DNA of 64,000 nucleotides from positions 1 through 64,000 of the forward strand of contig NZ_AOIP01000007.1 of NCBI RefSeq assembly GCF_000337535.1. Direction: 5' to 3'. This DNA comes from Natrialba aegyptia DSM 13077 (lineage in GTDB: Archaea; Halobacteriota; Halobacteria; Halobacteriales; Natrialbaceae). Below, in pieces: positions 36,905 to 47,051 of this stretch; position 1 is the first letter of the stretch; each line of letters begins with the position of its first letter. Position numbers and translations under genes: made by a program. The notes under the pieces were generated by a model. That model was given only the letters and a program-made list of their open reading frames with translations, did not search any database and was not told the DNA's origin.

Positions 36905-38239
36905 TCAGAGTTGCGAAGAAATCTCGTCGGCCACCGCGGCGTCCATGAACGCAATCACGCGGTCCCCCGTTTGAATGACGGTTCCGCCGCGAGGCGTTCG
37001 GAGCGTTCCGCCACGAATCACCGCGCCGACGACGAACTCTTGTGGCAGTTCGCTATCCGCGCCCTGGATCGTACTGCCGGCCAAGAGACTCTCTTCGTCG
37101 ACTTCGATCTCGAGAACTTCCGCCTCATCGTGTTCCAGAACGGCGACCTTCTCGGAACCGCCCTCGTAGATCGTCTGGAGTATCTCCCCGGCCACGATAT
37201 CCTGCGGATGAACCACCACGTCGAGCCCCGTCGATTCGAACAGGTCGATGACGTCGCGATTATCGACAACTTCGACGGTTTGCTCCACGCCCAGTTCACG
37301 AGCCAGTTTTGCGAGCAGGTAGTTCGTGTCGTCGTCGACCGTGCCGACGAGCAGATCCGCCTCGGTGAGGTGGTCCCGTGCGAATCCGTCGACGTCCGTC
37401 GCGTCGGCTTCGACGACGGTCGAGGTGCCCAACTGATTGGCAAGCCGGGAAACTCGTTCCGGATCGTGCTCGATGACCTCCGGAGCGAACCCGCGGTCTT
37501 CGAACAGTCGAGCGACGTTGTATCCGAGGGAGTCACCGCCGGCGATGACGATGTCATCATCCGGTTGCAGCGTCGGTCGGTCGGAAACGTCCTTCGCAAA
37601 CCGGCTCACGCCGTGGGTGCTGCCGATGACGACGAGACAATCGTCCGCTTTGATGACCGTCTCGCCGTTCGGGATAAGCAACTCCCCATCGCGGATAATC
37701 GCGGCGAACGTCACCGACGGATACTGATCGGCCTCGGCTACTGACTGACCGGAAATGGGCGTCTCCGCTCCGATGTCGAACTCGGCGACTTCCGCCGTTC
37801 CGTCGGCGAACGTATCGACGGCCTTTGCCCCCGGTAATACGACGGATCGAACGAGCGACCGTGCAGCGAGCAAATCGATACACAACATTGCATCCACTCC
37901 GAGGCCTTTGTCGAACGATTGCCAGGCGCGATAGAGGCCGACATCCTTGACTCGGGCAATCGTATGCGGATCGGTGGCTTCTTTCGCCGCATTGCAGACC
38001 ATCACGTTGGCCGAATCGCTATCGGTGCTTGCCACCACGATATCCGCTTCGGACAGGCCCGCCTCGTCGAGCGTCCCGACGGATCGACCGTCACCGACAA
38101 CGCCTGCAAGCGCCGCGTCAGCGGTGAGTGCATCGATCCGTTCCGAATCGCGGTCGATGACCGTCACAGCGTGCGAATCGGCGAGGTCGTGTGCGATATT
38201 GGTCCCAACGTCACCCGCACCGACGATGAGGATGCGCAT
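36905..38239 (-). CDS. trkA: Trk potassium uptake regulatory subunit TrkA
   Basis: A 444-residue cytoplasmic, NAD-binding gating subunit of a Trk/Ktr potassium channel. It has two RCK_N Rossmann domains (MRILIVGAGDVGTNIAHDLA, and DIVIAGGDSLGYNVARLFEDRG), each followed by a TrkA_C ligand domain (about residues 135-215 and 360-444). Start 38239 is chosen over the longer open frame because it gives the Rossmann start and has a GATTTATTT box at 38260-38270. The trkH partner is not adjacent. Confidence 0.95.
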   Translation of the reverse strand: MRILIVGAGDVGTNIAHDLADSHAVTVIDRDSERIDALTADAALAGVVGDGRSVGTLDEAGLSEADIVVASTDSDSANVMVCNAAKEATDPHTIARVKDVGLYRAWQSFDKGLGVDAMLCIDLLAARSLVRSVVLPGAKAVDTFADGTAEVAEFDIGAETPISGQSVAEADQYPSVTFAAIIRDGELLIPNGETVIKADDCLVVIGSTHGVSRFAKDVSDRPTLQPDDDIVIAGGDSLGYNVARLFEDRGFAPEVIEHDPERVSRLANQLGTSTVVEADATDVDGFARDHLTEADLLVGTVDDDTNYLLAKLARELGVEQTVEVVDNRDVIDLFESTGLDVVVHPQDIVAGEILQTIYEGGSEKVAVLEHDEAEVLEIEVDEESLLAGSTIQGADSELPQEFVVGAVIRGGTLRTPRGGTVIQTGDRVIAFMDAAVADEISSQL

Positions 38240-38464
38240 AGTTTTACTTCTCAAAGAATAGAAATAAATCTTGTGGGGACGTGTCAATGAGCACCGTACT
38301 GCTACGCCCTTCTCCGTCGTCGCGACGAGTTCAGTCGTTGACCGTACCTCCTCAACCGTCCACCGCACATCCCAAACGAGGAGTCGGTCACAGCGCGACC
38401 GCGACCGGCGACGACCGAGCCGGAGACGAAAACACCCATACCACCACGCGCCAAACCTCGCGCC

Positions 38465-39499
38465 ATGAACGACCGGATGCGAGTCGGTGCTGCCGTCTGC
38501 GTAACCGTCTTGCTATTTCTCGGCGTCCAGCTCGGTGCCCTGGCCCTTACGGAACCGTTCTACGAATCCGGCCACCAGGCCGTCGAGAATCCCGAGGACC
38601 CCACCAATAGTATCGCCTACATCGCAGTTATTCTCGTCGCAACCGCACTCATGCTCGCCGCCTTCAAGTACGACCTCCAGGGGCTCATCCGCGCGCTCAT
38701 CATCGGCGTCAGCGTCATGATCGCCTGGTACGTCTTCGCCGAACTCGTGCCGCCGGTGGTCACCGCCGGGGCGGCGGGCGTGAACGTCCTCGCCGTCCTC
38801 GCCGCGGTCGGCGTCGGGGCTGCACTCCTGTTCTATCCCGAGTGGTACGTCATCGACATCGCGGGCGTGTTGATGGGTGCTGGAGCGGCCGCCCTCTTCG
38901 GGATCAGTTTCGGCCTCCTTCCGGCACTCTTGCTCCTCTCGGTACTCGCCATCTACGATGCGATCAGCGTCTACGGCACCGAGCACATGCTCGATCTCGC
39001 CGAGGGCGTCATGGACCTCAAAATCCCGGTCGTGCTCGTCATCCCGACGACGCTGTCGTACTCGTATCTCGCGTCTGCGGACGAACACGGGGACGAAACC
39101 GGTGCTGAGAGCGAAGTTCAGGGTGAGGACACCCCCGACGCCGACACCAGCGCCGAAACGACACCCGAGACCGCCCCAGAAGATGCTCCAGATGCGCGGG
39201 AGGGCCAGCGTGACGCGCTGTTCATCGGACTCGGCGACGCCGTCATTCCGACGATCCTCGTCGTCAGCGCGGCCTACTTCGTCGAGGAAGGAGCCCTCGA
39301 CGTCCCCGGACTCACGCTGAATCTGCCGGCACTCGGCGCGCTTTTGGGAACGATGGCGGGGCTCATCGCGCTCATGGCGATGGTCGTTCGCGGCCGGGCA
39401 CACGCCGGCCTGCCGCTGCTCAACGGTGGTGCTATCGGCGGCTACCTCATCGGTGCGCTCGCCAGCGGCCTGTCGATCGCGGCCGCGCTCGGTCTGTAA
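38465..39499 (+). CDS. presenilin-like intramembrane aspartyl protease
   Basis: A 344-residue membrane protease of the presenilin/signal-peptide-peptidase (A22) family. Nine helices can be drawn. The catalytic aspartates are in LAIYDAISVYG (YD motif, helix 6, about residue 160) and FIGLGDAVIPTI (GxGD motif, helix 7), with the PAL-equivalent GLPLLNGGA near the C terminus. The loop between helices 6 and 7 has an acidic, T/P-rich insert of about 50 residues. It cleaves membrane-spanning substrates; none is known for haloarchaea. Confidence 0.92.
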   Translation: MNDRMRVGAAVCVTVLLFLGVQLGALALTEPFYESGHQAVENPEDPTNSIAYIAVILVATALMLAAFKYDLQGLIRALIIGVSVMIAWYVFAELVPPVVTAGAAGVNVLAVLAAVGVGAALLFYPEWYVIDIAGVLMGAGAAALFGISFGLLPALLLLSVLAIYDAISVYGTEHMLDLAEGVMDLKIPVVLVIPTTLSYSYLASADEHGDETGAESEVQGEDTPDADTSAETTPETAPEDAPDAREGQRDALFIGLGDAVIPTILVVSAAYFVEEGALDVPGLTLNLPALGALLGTMAGLIALMAMVVRGRAHAGLPLLNGGAIGGYLIGALASGLSIAAALGL

Positions 39500-39595
39500 G
39501 GTGTACGGTGCCCATTTTGTCGTCGCGGTCTCGCCTGTCGTCGGTGCGGTTCGATAATCGCTTGCGACCGTTCTCCAGAACTCGAACGCCCACGC

Positions 39596-40297
39596 CTACT
39601 CTTCGACGAGTTCAACGTCGCCGGCCTCCCGGTCGAGACCGTCTCCGTGCTCGACCCCGTCGATGAGCGTATCGATCCGGTCGACCTCGTCCTCGCGTTG
39701 CAGGCGCTGGATATCCGGCGTGACGCCGATAAGGACGAGATGATCGCCCTCGCTGGTGAGCTGGGCAACGTCGACGAAAATATCGACCTCGCCGATACTG
39801 GCGTGCGTCGCCGTCCCCGGAAACGTCTCGACGGTAATCGGCTGGCCGAACGGCTCCGCGGTCCGTCGCTCGACGACGCGATCGTCGATCGTGAACTCGT
39901 CGTACCGGTTCTGGACGCGACCGACGAGTTCGGCATTGGACATGTCGCTGATGGGGTTGAGTTGCGTATCGAGGAATCCGATCTGTGGCGTCGTCGCGAC
40001 GCCGAAGACGCCGGCCGCTGGCGTCTCGTCGCCGAAGAGACCGGCGAGCGCATCGATCGTCCGTGTATACTCACTTGCGTAGTTCGTCGCCTCGATAGGC
40101 CGGCCGGCGACCGTCTCGGTTTCGATCACTTCTCGCGTACCCTGATACTCGTAGTCGGCTGTCTCGAGGGCTGTCGACGAGACGATCGCCGGCGTCGCGG
40201 AAACCGAGGTCACGTCTTCGAGCATGCCGCCGAGACAGCCGGCCGACAGTCCCAGCCCGCTCACTGCGGCGGCTGCGACGAACACCCGGCGTTCCAT
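39596..40297 (-). CDS. haloarchaeal lipoprotein (DUF6517-like)
   Basis: A 233-residue protein with a lipoprotein signal: MERRVFVAAAAVSGLGLSAGC, lipobox cysteine at residue 21. The mature part has SATPAIVSSTALETADYEY, a central Q/F-rich beta section, and VAQLTSEGDHLVLIGVTPD. I recall this haloarchaea-only family as DUF6517. The R-R pair at residues 3-4 could be Tat. A CTATTTTG box near 40324 supports the start. Role unknown. Confidence 0.85.
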   Translation of the reverse strand: MERRVFVAAAAVSGLGLSAGCLGGMLEDVTSVSATPAIVSSTALETADYEYQGTREVIETETVAGRPIEATNYASEYTRTIDALAGLFGDETPAAGVFGVATTPQIGFLDTQLNPISDMSNAELVGRVQNRYDEFTIDDRVVERRTAEPFGQPITVETFPGTATHASIGEVDIFVDVAQLTSEGDHLVLIGVTPDIQRLQREDEVDRIDTLIDGVEHGDGLDREAGDVELVEE

Positions 40298-40399
40298 ACG
40301 CGCTCGACGACGAGCGCCGGCAAAATAGCCGCGCCTGCCATCACCCGGTGACGGCCCGATACCGCATACTGCGCTGTCGAATCCGCCCGCAGCGTTACT

Positions 40400-41962
40400 T
40401 TACTCCCCCTCGCCCGACGGCAACCGATACGTCGGTCCCTCGTCCGTATCCTGTACTTCGATCCCGAGCGCCTCGAGTTCGTCGCGCAGGTCGTCGGCGC
40501 GCTCGTAGTTGCCGCCGTCGCGCTCGCGTTCGCGTACGTCGAGCACGAGATCGACGACATCGCCGGCGAGGGCGGCGCTTCCGGTCGTATCCCCGGTGAA
40601 GGAGAGCCCGAGGACCCCGCCGAGCTCTTCGAGGGCGTCGACGGCCCGGCGGAGACCACGGTAGTCGTAGCCCTTGTCCTCGTCCGCTTTCTCACTCGCA
40701 CTCGCACTCCCACTCTCGCTGCCGCCGACCGTCGGCTCGTACGCTTCGAGATGCCGATTCGCCGCCGAGGCGATCGACAGCAGCGCCGACTGCGCCTCGC
40801 GCGTGTTGAAGTCGTCGTTCATCGCCATCCTGAACTCGTCCCGGGCCGTCTCGACGGCCGCGCGAAACTGCTCGTCTTCGACTTTCGTCCGTGCGTCCGG
40901 CGAGTCGACGGCCTCGGCGGCCGCCTCGTGGGCGCGCTCGAGTTGGTCCCAGCGTTCCTCGGCCTCGGCGATGGTCTCGTCCGAGTAGAGCTGCGTGCTG
41001 TTGTACGAGCCCGCCGTCAGGAACGTCCGCAGGACGTTCGTCCCCCACCGGTCGACCGCCTCGTCGACGGTGACGAAGTTGCCCAGGCTCGAGGACATCT
41101 TCTCGTCGTCCATCTGGAAGAGTTCGCAGTGGAGCCAGTAGTTGGCGAAGCGCTCGCCGGTCGCGGCTTCTGACTGGGCGATTTCGTTTTCGTGGTGGGG
41201 AAAGACGAGGTCGCGGCCGCCGACGTGGATGTCGAGCGTCTCGTCCAGGTGGGTCATGCTCATCGCGGAGCACTCGATGTGCCAGCCGGGGCGGCCCTCG
41301 CCCCAGGGGGAGTCCCAGGTTTGCCCCGCGGGCGGGTCGCCGCCGTGGTCGACGCCCTCGTGGCGGTGTTCGGCGACCGCGTCTGCGTCGACGCCGTCGG
41401 CCTTCCAGAGCGCGAAGTCGGCGGGGTGGCGCTTCTCCGAGCGCTCGTCGGGATCGCCCTGGGACTCGATCTCGTCTATGTCCTGGTTCGAAAGCGTGCC
41501 GTAGTCCTCGAAACTGGTCACGTCGAAGTAGACCGAGCCGTTTGATTCGTAGGCGTAGTCCTTCTCGACCAGCGTCTCGACGAGGTCGATGATTTCGGGG
41601 ACGTGCTCCGAAACGCGCGGGTAGACCTCCGCACGAAGGAGGTTGAGCGAGCGCATGTCCGCGAGCGTCCGTCCGATGTACGTCTCGGCCACGTCGGCCT
41701 CTTCCTCGCCCAGGTCGTCCTCGCCGACGCGGGCGACAATCTTCTCGTTTACGTCCGTAAAGTTCTCGACGTGGCGCACGTCGTAGCCGATGAACTCGAG
41801 CCAGCGGTGCATGACGTCGACGTGGACCCACGAGCGAGCGTGGCCCAGATGGGGTGGGTCGGAGACCGTCAGGCCACAGTAGTAGAGCAAGACGTGCTCG
41901 GGGTCCTGTGGCTCGAACGGCTCCGTTTCACCCGTCAACGTGTTCGTCACGTGCAGGGTCAT
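40400..41962 (-). CDS. cysS: cysteinyl-tRNA synthetase
   Basis: A 520-residue class I synthetase. The HIGH-like motif is PPHLGHARS preceded by the zinc/cysteine ligand YYCGLTVSD; WHIECSAMSM and HHENEIAQSEAATG are the zinc-site and active-site segments; the KMSKS loop appears as DEKMSSSLGNFV, a common variant. The C-terminal part (residues about 345-520) has the anticodon-binding DALR-like helices and an acidic insert. A TTTAAC box near 41989 supports the start. Confidence 0.97.
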   Translation of the reverse strand: MTLHVTNTLTGETEPFEPQDPEHVLLYYCGLTVSDPPHLGHARSWVHVDVMHRWLEFIGYDVRHVENFTDVNEKIVARVGEDDLGEEEADVAETYIGRTLADMRSLNLLRAEVYPRVSEHVPEIIDLVETLVEKDYAYESNGSVYFDVTSFEDYGTLSNQDIDEIESQGDPDERSEKRHPADFALWKADGVDADAVAEHRHEGVDHGGDPPAGQTWDSPWGEGRPGWHIECSAMSMTHLDETLDIHVGGRDLVFPHHENEIAQSEAATGERFANYWLHCELFQMDDEKMSSSLGNFVTVDEAVDRWGTNVLRTFLTAGSYNSTQLYSDETIAEAEERWDQLERAHEAAAEAVDSPDARTKVEDEQFRAAVETARDEFRMAMNDDFNTREAQSALLSIASAANRHLEAYEPTVGGSESGSASASEKADEDKGYDYRGLRRAVDALEELGGVLGLSFTGDTTGSAALAGDVVDLVLDVRERERDGGNYERADDLRDELEALGIEVQDTDEGPTYRLPSGEGE

Positions 41963-42046
41963 TACGAAGGTGTACCCGTGGCCCGTAGTTAAACGCTGTC
42001 AATGCCGTACTGCGGGGACAGTGTATCGAGACCAGCAGACAGCGGA

Positions 42047-42541
42047 CTACGTCGCAGGAACGCGGTCGAGTGCATCCTCGACCGTCCGGACCGCGTTCGC
42101 GCCGTCGAGCCGGTCGACGATCACGATCAGCGTCTCGTCGCCGACGGCGGCCGCCACCGTGTCGATCTCGGCAAGTGCGAGCCGTTCGAGTGTCGTCGCC
42201 AGTGCCATCGCGTCGATCGCACCCGTCGCGTAGATCGCCGTCAGATCGCCGCCGTTCGACCCAAACGGCGTGCCGCCGACGGTGATGAGTTCACTGGCGG
42301 GGTCATCGCCGTCGACGATTCCGATGCCGCTTTCCATTCTGACGCTGACACCGAGCGATTCGGGGTCGTACGCCGGCAGTTCGTCGGCGTACCGACGCAG
42401 TGCCGTGGCAATCGCGTCTACGTCGCCCTCGACGTCGAGGAATCGCGCGGCGGCGGTGTAGTTGAGGACACCCGTTCGAAGGGCGGTATGGAGAAACGGG
42501 TGAGCCTCGACCGCACGCCGCGTCTCGGCTGCCAGTGACAT
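42047..42541 (-). CDS. haloarchaeal protein of unknown function (DUF7523-like)
   Basis: A 164-residue acidic protein. N-terminal helices (MSLAAETRRAVEAHPFLHTALRTGVLNYTAAARFLDVEGDVDAIATALRRY) look like a winged-helix or ACT-associated start; later strands (DLTAIYATG, and VGDETLIVIVDRLDGANAVRTVEDAL) suggest ACT-like folds. I recall related haloarchaeal proteins being named DUF7523. A TTTATAC box at 42566-42573 supports the start. A regulatory role is guesswork. Confidence 0.8.
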   Translation of the reverse strand: MSLAAETRRAVEAHPFLHTALRTGVLNYTAAARFLDVEGDVDAIATALRRYADELPAYDPESLGVSVRMESGIGIVDGDDPASELITVGGTPFGSNGGDLTAIYATGAIDAMALATTLERLALAEIDTVAAAVGDETLIVIVDRLDGANAVRTVEDALDRVPAT

Positions 42542-42657
42542 TCTGTCCGGGTGCTCGAACCCGGCGCGTATAAAGACGCCGACTGGCGCTCGGACGCCGA
42601 GCGTTCGCCGACGCCGGCGACCGGGGCGCTTTTGCCCCGAGCGTCCAAGTTCTCTGT

Positions 42658-42903
42658 ATGGATCCAGCGGATGTCGCAGCCATCATCGAATCGGAACTCG
42701 CAGACGCCGAGGCAACGGTTTCGCGCGCCCGCGGCGAACACGACGACGACCATTTGAAAGCGACCGTCGTCTCCCCCGCGTTCGAGGGCCAGTCGCTGGT
42801 CCAGCAACACCAGCAGGTCTACGACGCCCTCGACGATCACATGACGACCGATATTCACGCGCTCGAACTCTCGACGTACACGCCCGACGAGTACGAGGAG
42901 TGA
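42658..42903 (+). CDS. BolA/IbaG-family protein
   Basis: An 81-residue BolA-fold protein. The pattern AAIIESELADAEATV, then DHLKATVVSPAFEGQSLVQQHQQVYDALDDHMTTDIHALELSTYTP is the family signature, with the invariant histidine in IHAL. BolA proteins pair with monothiol glutaredoxins and iron-sulfur clusters in other organisms. It is divergent from the DUF7523-like gene. Confidence 0.93.
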   Translation: MDPADVAAIIESELADAEATVSRARGEHDDDHLKATVVSPAFEGQSLVQQHQQVYDALDDHMTTDIHALELSTYTPDEYEE

Positions 42904-43076
42904 CTGGCAGGAATCGGAAGCCGGCGGTACTGACGAGTTCAGCCGAAGCCGCCGAACCCGTCGAGAATCGAGAGTTGAGCGTTAGTGGTCGATAGTCAGC
43001 ATGCAGCGCCGAACGGAACTCCGACTCTCGAATCCGGAACCGCAGGTTTCTCCTTCGCTCCTGATACGATAGTCGT

Positions 43077-43538
43077 ATGGAATCGCTTCACACCCGGATC
43101 AGACTGCTCTGGATCGCCGAGGTGACGATCGGTGCAGTCGTCCTCGGAATCGCCCTCGCCGCCGTCAATTCGCTGTTCATCAGCGTGCCGGTCGCCGCGC
43201 AGGCCGGGGTCGTCGTCGTGGGCATCGTCCTCGGGAGCGCCTACGCCGTTCGGCGCTACCAGGTCTGGCAGTTCGACCTCCAACCCGACGCGCTCTACCT
43301 CGAACGCGGCGTCGTAACCTTCGTCGAAACCGCCGTCCCCTTCGTCCGCGTCCAGCACGTCGACACCCAGTTCGGGCCGATCGAACGCGTCCTCGGCCTC
43401 TCGAGCGTCGTCGTCTACACCGCCGGCACGCGAAACGCCGACGTTCGCATTCCCGGGCTCACACCTGACCGCGCGCGAGAACTACAGGATACGCTTCGCG
43501 ACCTCGCCGTCGAGAGCGAGGCCGACGACGCCGTCTGA
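43077..43538 (+). CDS. bacterial-PH-domain membrane protein (YdbS-like)
   Basis: A 153-residue protein with two N-terminal helices (LLWIAEVTIGAVVLGIALAAVN, AAQAGVVVVGIVLGSAY) and one bPH2 domain: DALYLERGVVTFVETAVPFVRVQHVDTQFGPIERVLGLSSVVVYTAG. It ends 10 bases before the larger PH-domain gene; YdbS and YdbT form the same pair in Bacillus, so an operon and a joint membrane complex are likely. Confidence 0.9.
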   Translation: MESLHTRIRLLWIAEVTIGAVVLGIALAAVNSLFISVPVAAQAGVVVVGIVLGSAYAVRRYQVWQFDLQPDALYLERGVVTFVETAVPFVRVQHVDTQFGPIERVLGLSSVVVYTAGTRNADVRIPGLTPDRARELQDTLRDLAVESEADDAV

Positions 43539-43548
43539 ACTCGATAGT

Positions 43549-45264
43549 ATGAGTGACTCACTGAACCGACTGCATCCGCTCAGCGCGGTGACGTACGCCC
43601 TGCAGCACGGGTTCGTCTGGCTCTGGATCCCGGTGACGCTGCTTCTCGTTCTGGCGGGCGTGTTCGACCCGATTCGCGCAGGGTGGATTCCCTTCGTCGC
43701 ACCGGTTGGCTTTCTCGCGGGTGTCGCCTACGGTGTCGTCTATTACTACCGATTCGGATACGCCGTGACGCCGGACACCGTCGATGTCTCGTCGGGTGTC
43801 GTCGCCCGTCGGTCACGCGAAATCCCCTACAGGCGCATCCAGAACGTCGACATCAAACAGGGCGTCATTCAGCGAGTGCTCGGTCTCGCCGTCGTCTCGA
43901 TCGAAACCGCCGGCGGCGGCGACAGCGAAGCGACGCTAAACTTCGTGGGCGAGGCCGAGGCGACGCGACTACAGCGGGAGATCCGCCGCCGGACTGCGGA
44001 CAGCCGGGAGCGGCGGCGGTCTCGGGACGAGCAGACGGCGGAATCGGAAGCGACGACCGACGCGAGTGAACTCGCCGATACCGGTCCGTCTGGCGACTCT
44101 TCTTCGACTCCAGTTCGAACGCCCGACTCCGAGTCATCCTCGCCGTCCGCGGGGCCCGAACCGAGCGAAGCGGGTGAACCGGGCGAACCGAGTGACACGG
44201 GTACGGACGAGTTCAGTGAGCAGCGGCGGCAGCCGCTGTTCGCCCTGCAGCCGCGCGAACTGTTGTTGTACTCGTTTACGTCGGTCCGGGCCGCGGCGGT
44301 TGCAGGGGTGATGTTCGTCTTCTTCCTCGCGACGGACTCGATTTTCGGATACCTGTTGACCGTGGCCGAACCGGTCGGCGGGCCGGCGGATCTCGGCAGC
44401 GGGACGGTGGGTAGTTACGGCGTCTTGACGCTGGTCTCGCTGCTGAACGGGATCGGCGTCACGTACGTGTTGAGCGTCGCCTACACGTTCGGAACGTACT
44501 ACGACTTCCAGCTCGGTCGGGTCGGCGATGACTTCGTCTACGAGCGCGGCCTGCTGCAGCGCTATAGCGGCTCCATTCCGTCGGAGAAGGTCCAGTCGGT
44601 GACGATTACGGACAATCCACTCCAGCGGCTGATCGGCTACGCCGGGCTGTGGGTCGAGACCGCCGGGTACGGCCCCGACAGCAACGGCGGCAGTCAGTCG
44701 GCCGTCCCGCTCGCCAGACGGGAACGCGTCCACACGTTTACGGAGAACCTGACCGGCGTCGAGACGCCGACGTTCCAGCGACCGCCACCGCTCGCGCGGC
44801 GGCGCTATCTCGCCCGGTACTCGCTGCTTGCCGGCCTGATCGTTCTGGTCGCGTTCGGCATTACACAGGTGACGATCTTCGATCGCTGGTACCTCGCCGC
44901 CGTTGTCTTCCTCGCAGTCCCGCCGGCGGCGCACCTGCGCTACGTCCACCTCGGCTACTACGTCGGCGACGATCACATCGTGATTCGCCGCGGCTTCTGG
45001 AAACGACAGACGACCGTGATCCCCTACTACCGCATCCAGACGGTCTCGACGCGCCGGTCGGTCTTCCAGCGGCGACTCGGCCTGGCCTCGCTCGTCATCG
45101 ACACCGCGAGTTCGCGGACGATGACCCGATCCGCGCCCCGGATCTACGACATCGAACTCGCGGATGCGCGAGAGACCCATCAGACCAGCCGCGAGCGATT
45201 GCAAACGGCGCTTCGGGAGCGCGCGGCCGCGGACGATCCGGGTGTTTCGGTGGATTTTACCTGA
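43549..45264 (+). CDS. triple bacterial-PH-domain membrane protein (YdbT-like)
   Basis: A 571-residue protein with pairs of helices before each of three bPH2 units. The repeats are visible as RIQNVDIKQGVIQRVLGL (about residue 98), KVQSVTITDNPLQRLIGY (about 347) and RIQTVSTRRSVFQRRLGL (about 499), each followed by an ETAG or DTAS strand. An acidic, S/E/T-rich linker of about 65 residues separates the first unit from the rest. Unknown function; in other organisms YdbST affects antimicrobial resistance and envelope stress. Confidence 0.9.
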   Translation: MSDSLNRLHPLSAVTYALQHGFVWLWIPVTLLLVLAGVFDPIRAGWIPFVAPVGFLAGVAYGVVYYYRFGYAVTPDTVDVSSGVVARRSREIPYRRIQNVDIKQGVIQRVLGLAVVSIETAGGGDSEATLNFVGEAEATRLQREIRRRTADSRERRRSRDEQTAESEATTDASELADTGPSGDSSSTPVRTPDSESSSPSAGPEPSEAGEPGEPSDTGTDEFSEQRRQPLFALQPRELLLYSFTSVRAAAVAGVMFVFFLATDSIFGYLLTVAEPVGGPADLGSGTVGSYGVLTLVSLLNGIGVTYVLSVAYTFGTYYDFQLGRVGDDFVYERGLLQRYSGSIPSEKVQSVTITDNPLQRLIGYAGLWVETAGYGPDSNGGSQSAVPLARRERVHTFTENLTGVETPTFQRPPPLARRRYLARYSLLAGLIVLVAFGITQVTIFDRWYLAAVVFLAVPPAAHLRYVHLGYYVGDDHIVIRRGFWKRQTTVIPYYRIQTVSTRRSVFQRRLGLASLVIDTASSRTMTRSAPRIYDIELADARETHQTSRERLQTALRERAAADDPGVSVDFT

Positions 45265-45284
45265 CTGACCGAGTGGCCCCGCGT

Positions 45285-46733
45285 ATGGGATCTACAGACG
45301 GTAGCGACGGAGAGAAATCCGGTGACAACGGCGAGTTCCGCATCGAGGAGGACAGTCTCGGCGAGATGGCGGTTCCGACGGACGCCTACTGGGGCGCACA
45401 GACCCAGCGGGCGATCGAGAACTTTCCGATCTCGGGAATCTCGTTCAGTCGCCGCTTCGTCCGCGGGCTCGGCGTCGTCAAGAAGGCCGCCGCGCAGGCG
45501 AACCGCGACCTCGACCTGATCGAAGACGACGTCGCGCAGGCCATCATTGCGGCCGCAGACGAGGTCATCGCCGGCGAACACGACGACCAGTTCCCGGTCG
45601 ATATCTTCCAGACCGGCTCCGGGACCTCGTCGAACATGAACGCCAACGAGGTCATCGCAAACCGCGCCGCCGAGCTCATGGGCGCGGAAATCGGCGACCG
45701 CGTCGTGCACCCGAACGACCACGTCAACTACGGCCAGTCCTCAAACGACGTGATCCCGACCGCGATGCACGTCGCTTCCCTCGAAGCCGTCGAGAAGGAC
45801 GTCATCCCCGCGCTCGACACGCTCCGCGAGGCGCTCGAAGAGAAGGAAGACGAGTTCGACGACGTCGTCAAAACCGGCCGCACGCACCTGCAGGACGCAA
45901 CTCCGGTCACGCTCGGCCAGGAGTTCTCCGGCTATCGGACGCAGGTCGAAAAGGGACTCTCCCGCGTCGACAAGGCCCGCGAGCACCTCGCTGAACTCGC
46001 ACTCGGCGGCACCGCGACGGGAACCGGCCTCAACACCCACGAAGAGTTCCCCGGCCGCGCGGCCGAGTACATCACCAAGGAAACAGGCGTCCAGTTCCGC
46101 GAGGCGGACAACCACTTCGAAGCCCAGGCGGCCCACGACGCGATGAGCGAGGCTCACGGCGCACTCCGAGTGGTTGCGGGTTCGCTGAACAAGATCGCCA
46201 ACGACCTGCGCCTGCTCGCCTCCGGGCCGCGCAACGGTCTCGGCGAGATCGAACAGCCCGAGAACCAGCCCGGCTCCTCGATCATGCCCGGCAAGATCAA
46301 CCCCGTCGTCGCCGAGGCCGTCAACCAGGTCCACAAACAGGTCGTCGGCAACGACGCCGCCGTCTCCGCCGGCGCTGCGGAGGGCCAGATCGACCTCAAC
46401 CTCTACAAACCCGTCCTGGCGCACAATTTCCTCGAGTCCGCCGAACTCATCTCGAACGCGAGCCAGGTCTTCGCCACCCGGTTCGTCGACCCGCTCGAGG
46501 CCAACGAGGAGTACTGCGCGGACCGCGTCGAACAGTCGATGGCGATGGCCACCTCGCTGAACGTCCACATCGGCTACGATAAGGCCAGCGAGGTCGCAAA
46601 GACGGCCCTCAAGGAAGGCAAGACCGTCCGCGAAGTCGTCCTCGAAAAGGGCTACCTCGACGAGGACGAGGCCGACGAAGTGCTCGATCCCGCGAAGATG
46701 ACCGAACGCGGCATCTTGGGTCAGGACGACTAA
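45285..46733 (+). CDS. fumC: fumarate hydratase, class II
   Basis: A 482-residue fumarase of the FumC family, interconverting fumarate and malate in the citric acid cycle. Signatures: FPVDIFQTGSGTSSNMNANEVIANRA, HPNDHVNYGQSSNDVIPTAMH, KTGRTHLQDATPVTLGQEF and the superfamily stretch GSSIMPGKINPV. The N terminus has a short acidic extension. The ATG at 45285 is preferred to the much longer open frame upstream. It lies 20 bases after the YdbT-like gene. Confidence 0.97.
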   Translation: MGSTDGSDGEKSGDNGEFRIEEDSLGEMAVPTDAYWGAQTQRAIENFPISGISFSRRFVRGLGVVKKAAAQANRDLDLIEDDVAQAIIAAADEVIAGEHDDQFPVDIFQTGSGTSSNMNANEVIANRAAELMGAEIGDRVVHPNDHVNYGQSSNDVIPTAMHVASLEAVEKDVIPALDTLREALEEKEDEFDDVVKTGRTHLQDATPVTLGQEFSGYRTQVEKGLSRVDKAREHLAELALGGTATGTGLNTHEEFPGRAAEYITKETGVQFREADNHFEAQAAHDAMSEAHGALRVVAGSLNKIANDLRLLASGPRNGLGEIEQPENQPGSSIMPGKINPVVAEAVNQVHKQVVGNDAAVSAGAAEGQIDLNLYKPVLAHNFLESAELISNASQVFATRFVDPLEANEEYCADRVEQSMAMATSLNVHIGYDKASEVAKTALKEGKTVREVVLEKGYLDEDEADEVLDPAKMTERGILGQDD

Positions 46734-47051
46734 TCTGAGACTCCGTCTGACTGTCTTTCCTTTCGGCTGCGCTTCTCTACTACCACCTCTCCAACACCAC
46801 TCTCTGGAAGCCACTCTCCTTTCTGACCCCTGATGCGAATTGTTGCGTTCTTCCTGCTCTCGTATGCCCCACTCTCTGTGCTTGCACGTACCAACAATCG
46901 ATGTACTCGTTTCTGCGTAGTATCAGCACCTGACCAGTATTTGTTTCCGAACGCTCGATCACGAATCAGCCTAATGGAGCCGTATCACTGATGATTTCTG
47001 CGGAATAAAAATACCCAAGCAGTTTTGGGGGATGCTCGCGTCAGACATAAT
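46734..47051. other. 318-base gap after fumC
   Basis: The first 100 bases are pyrimidine-rich (CTTTCCTTT near 46755) and may end fumC transcription. An AATAAAAATA box at 47004-47013 is the probable promoter of the next small gene. No gene is supported. Confidence 0.5.
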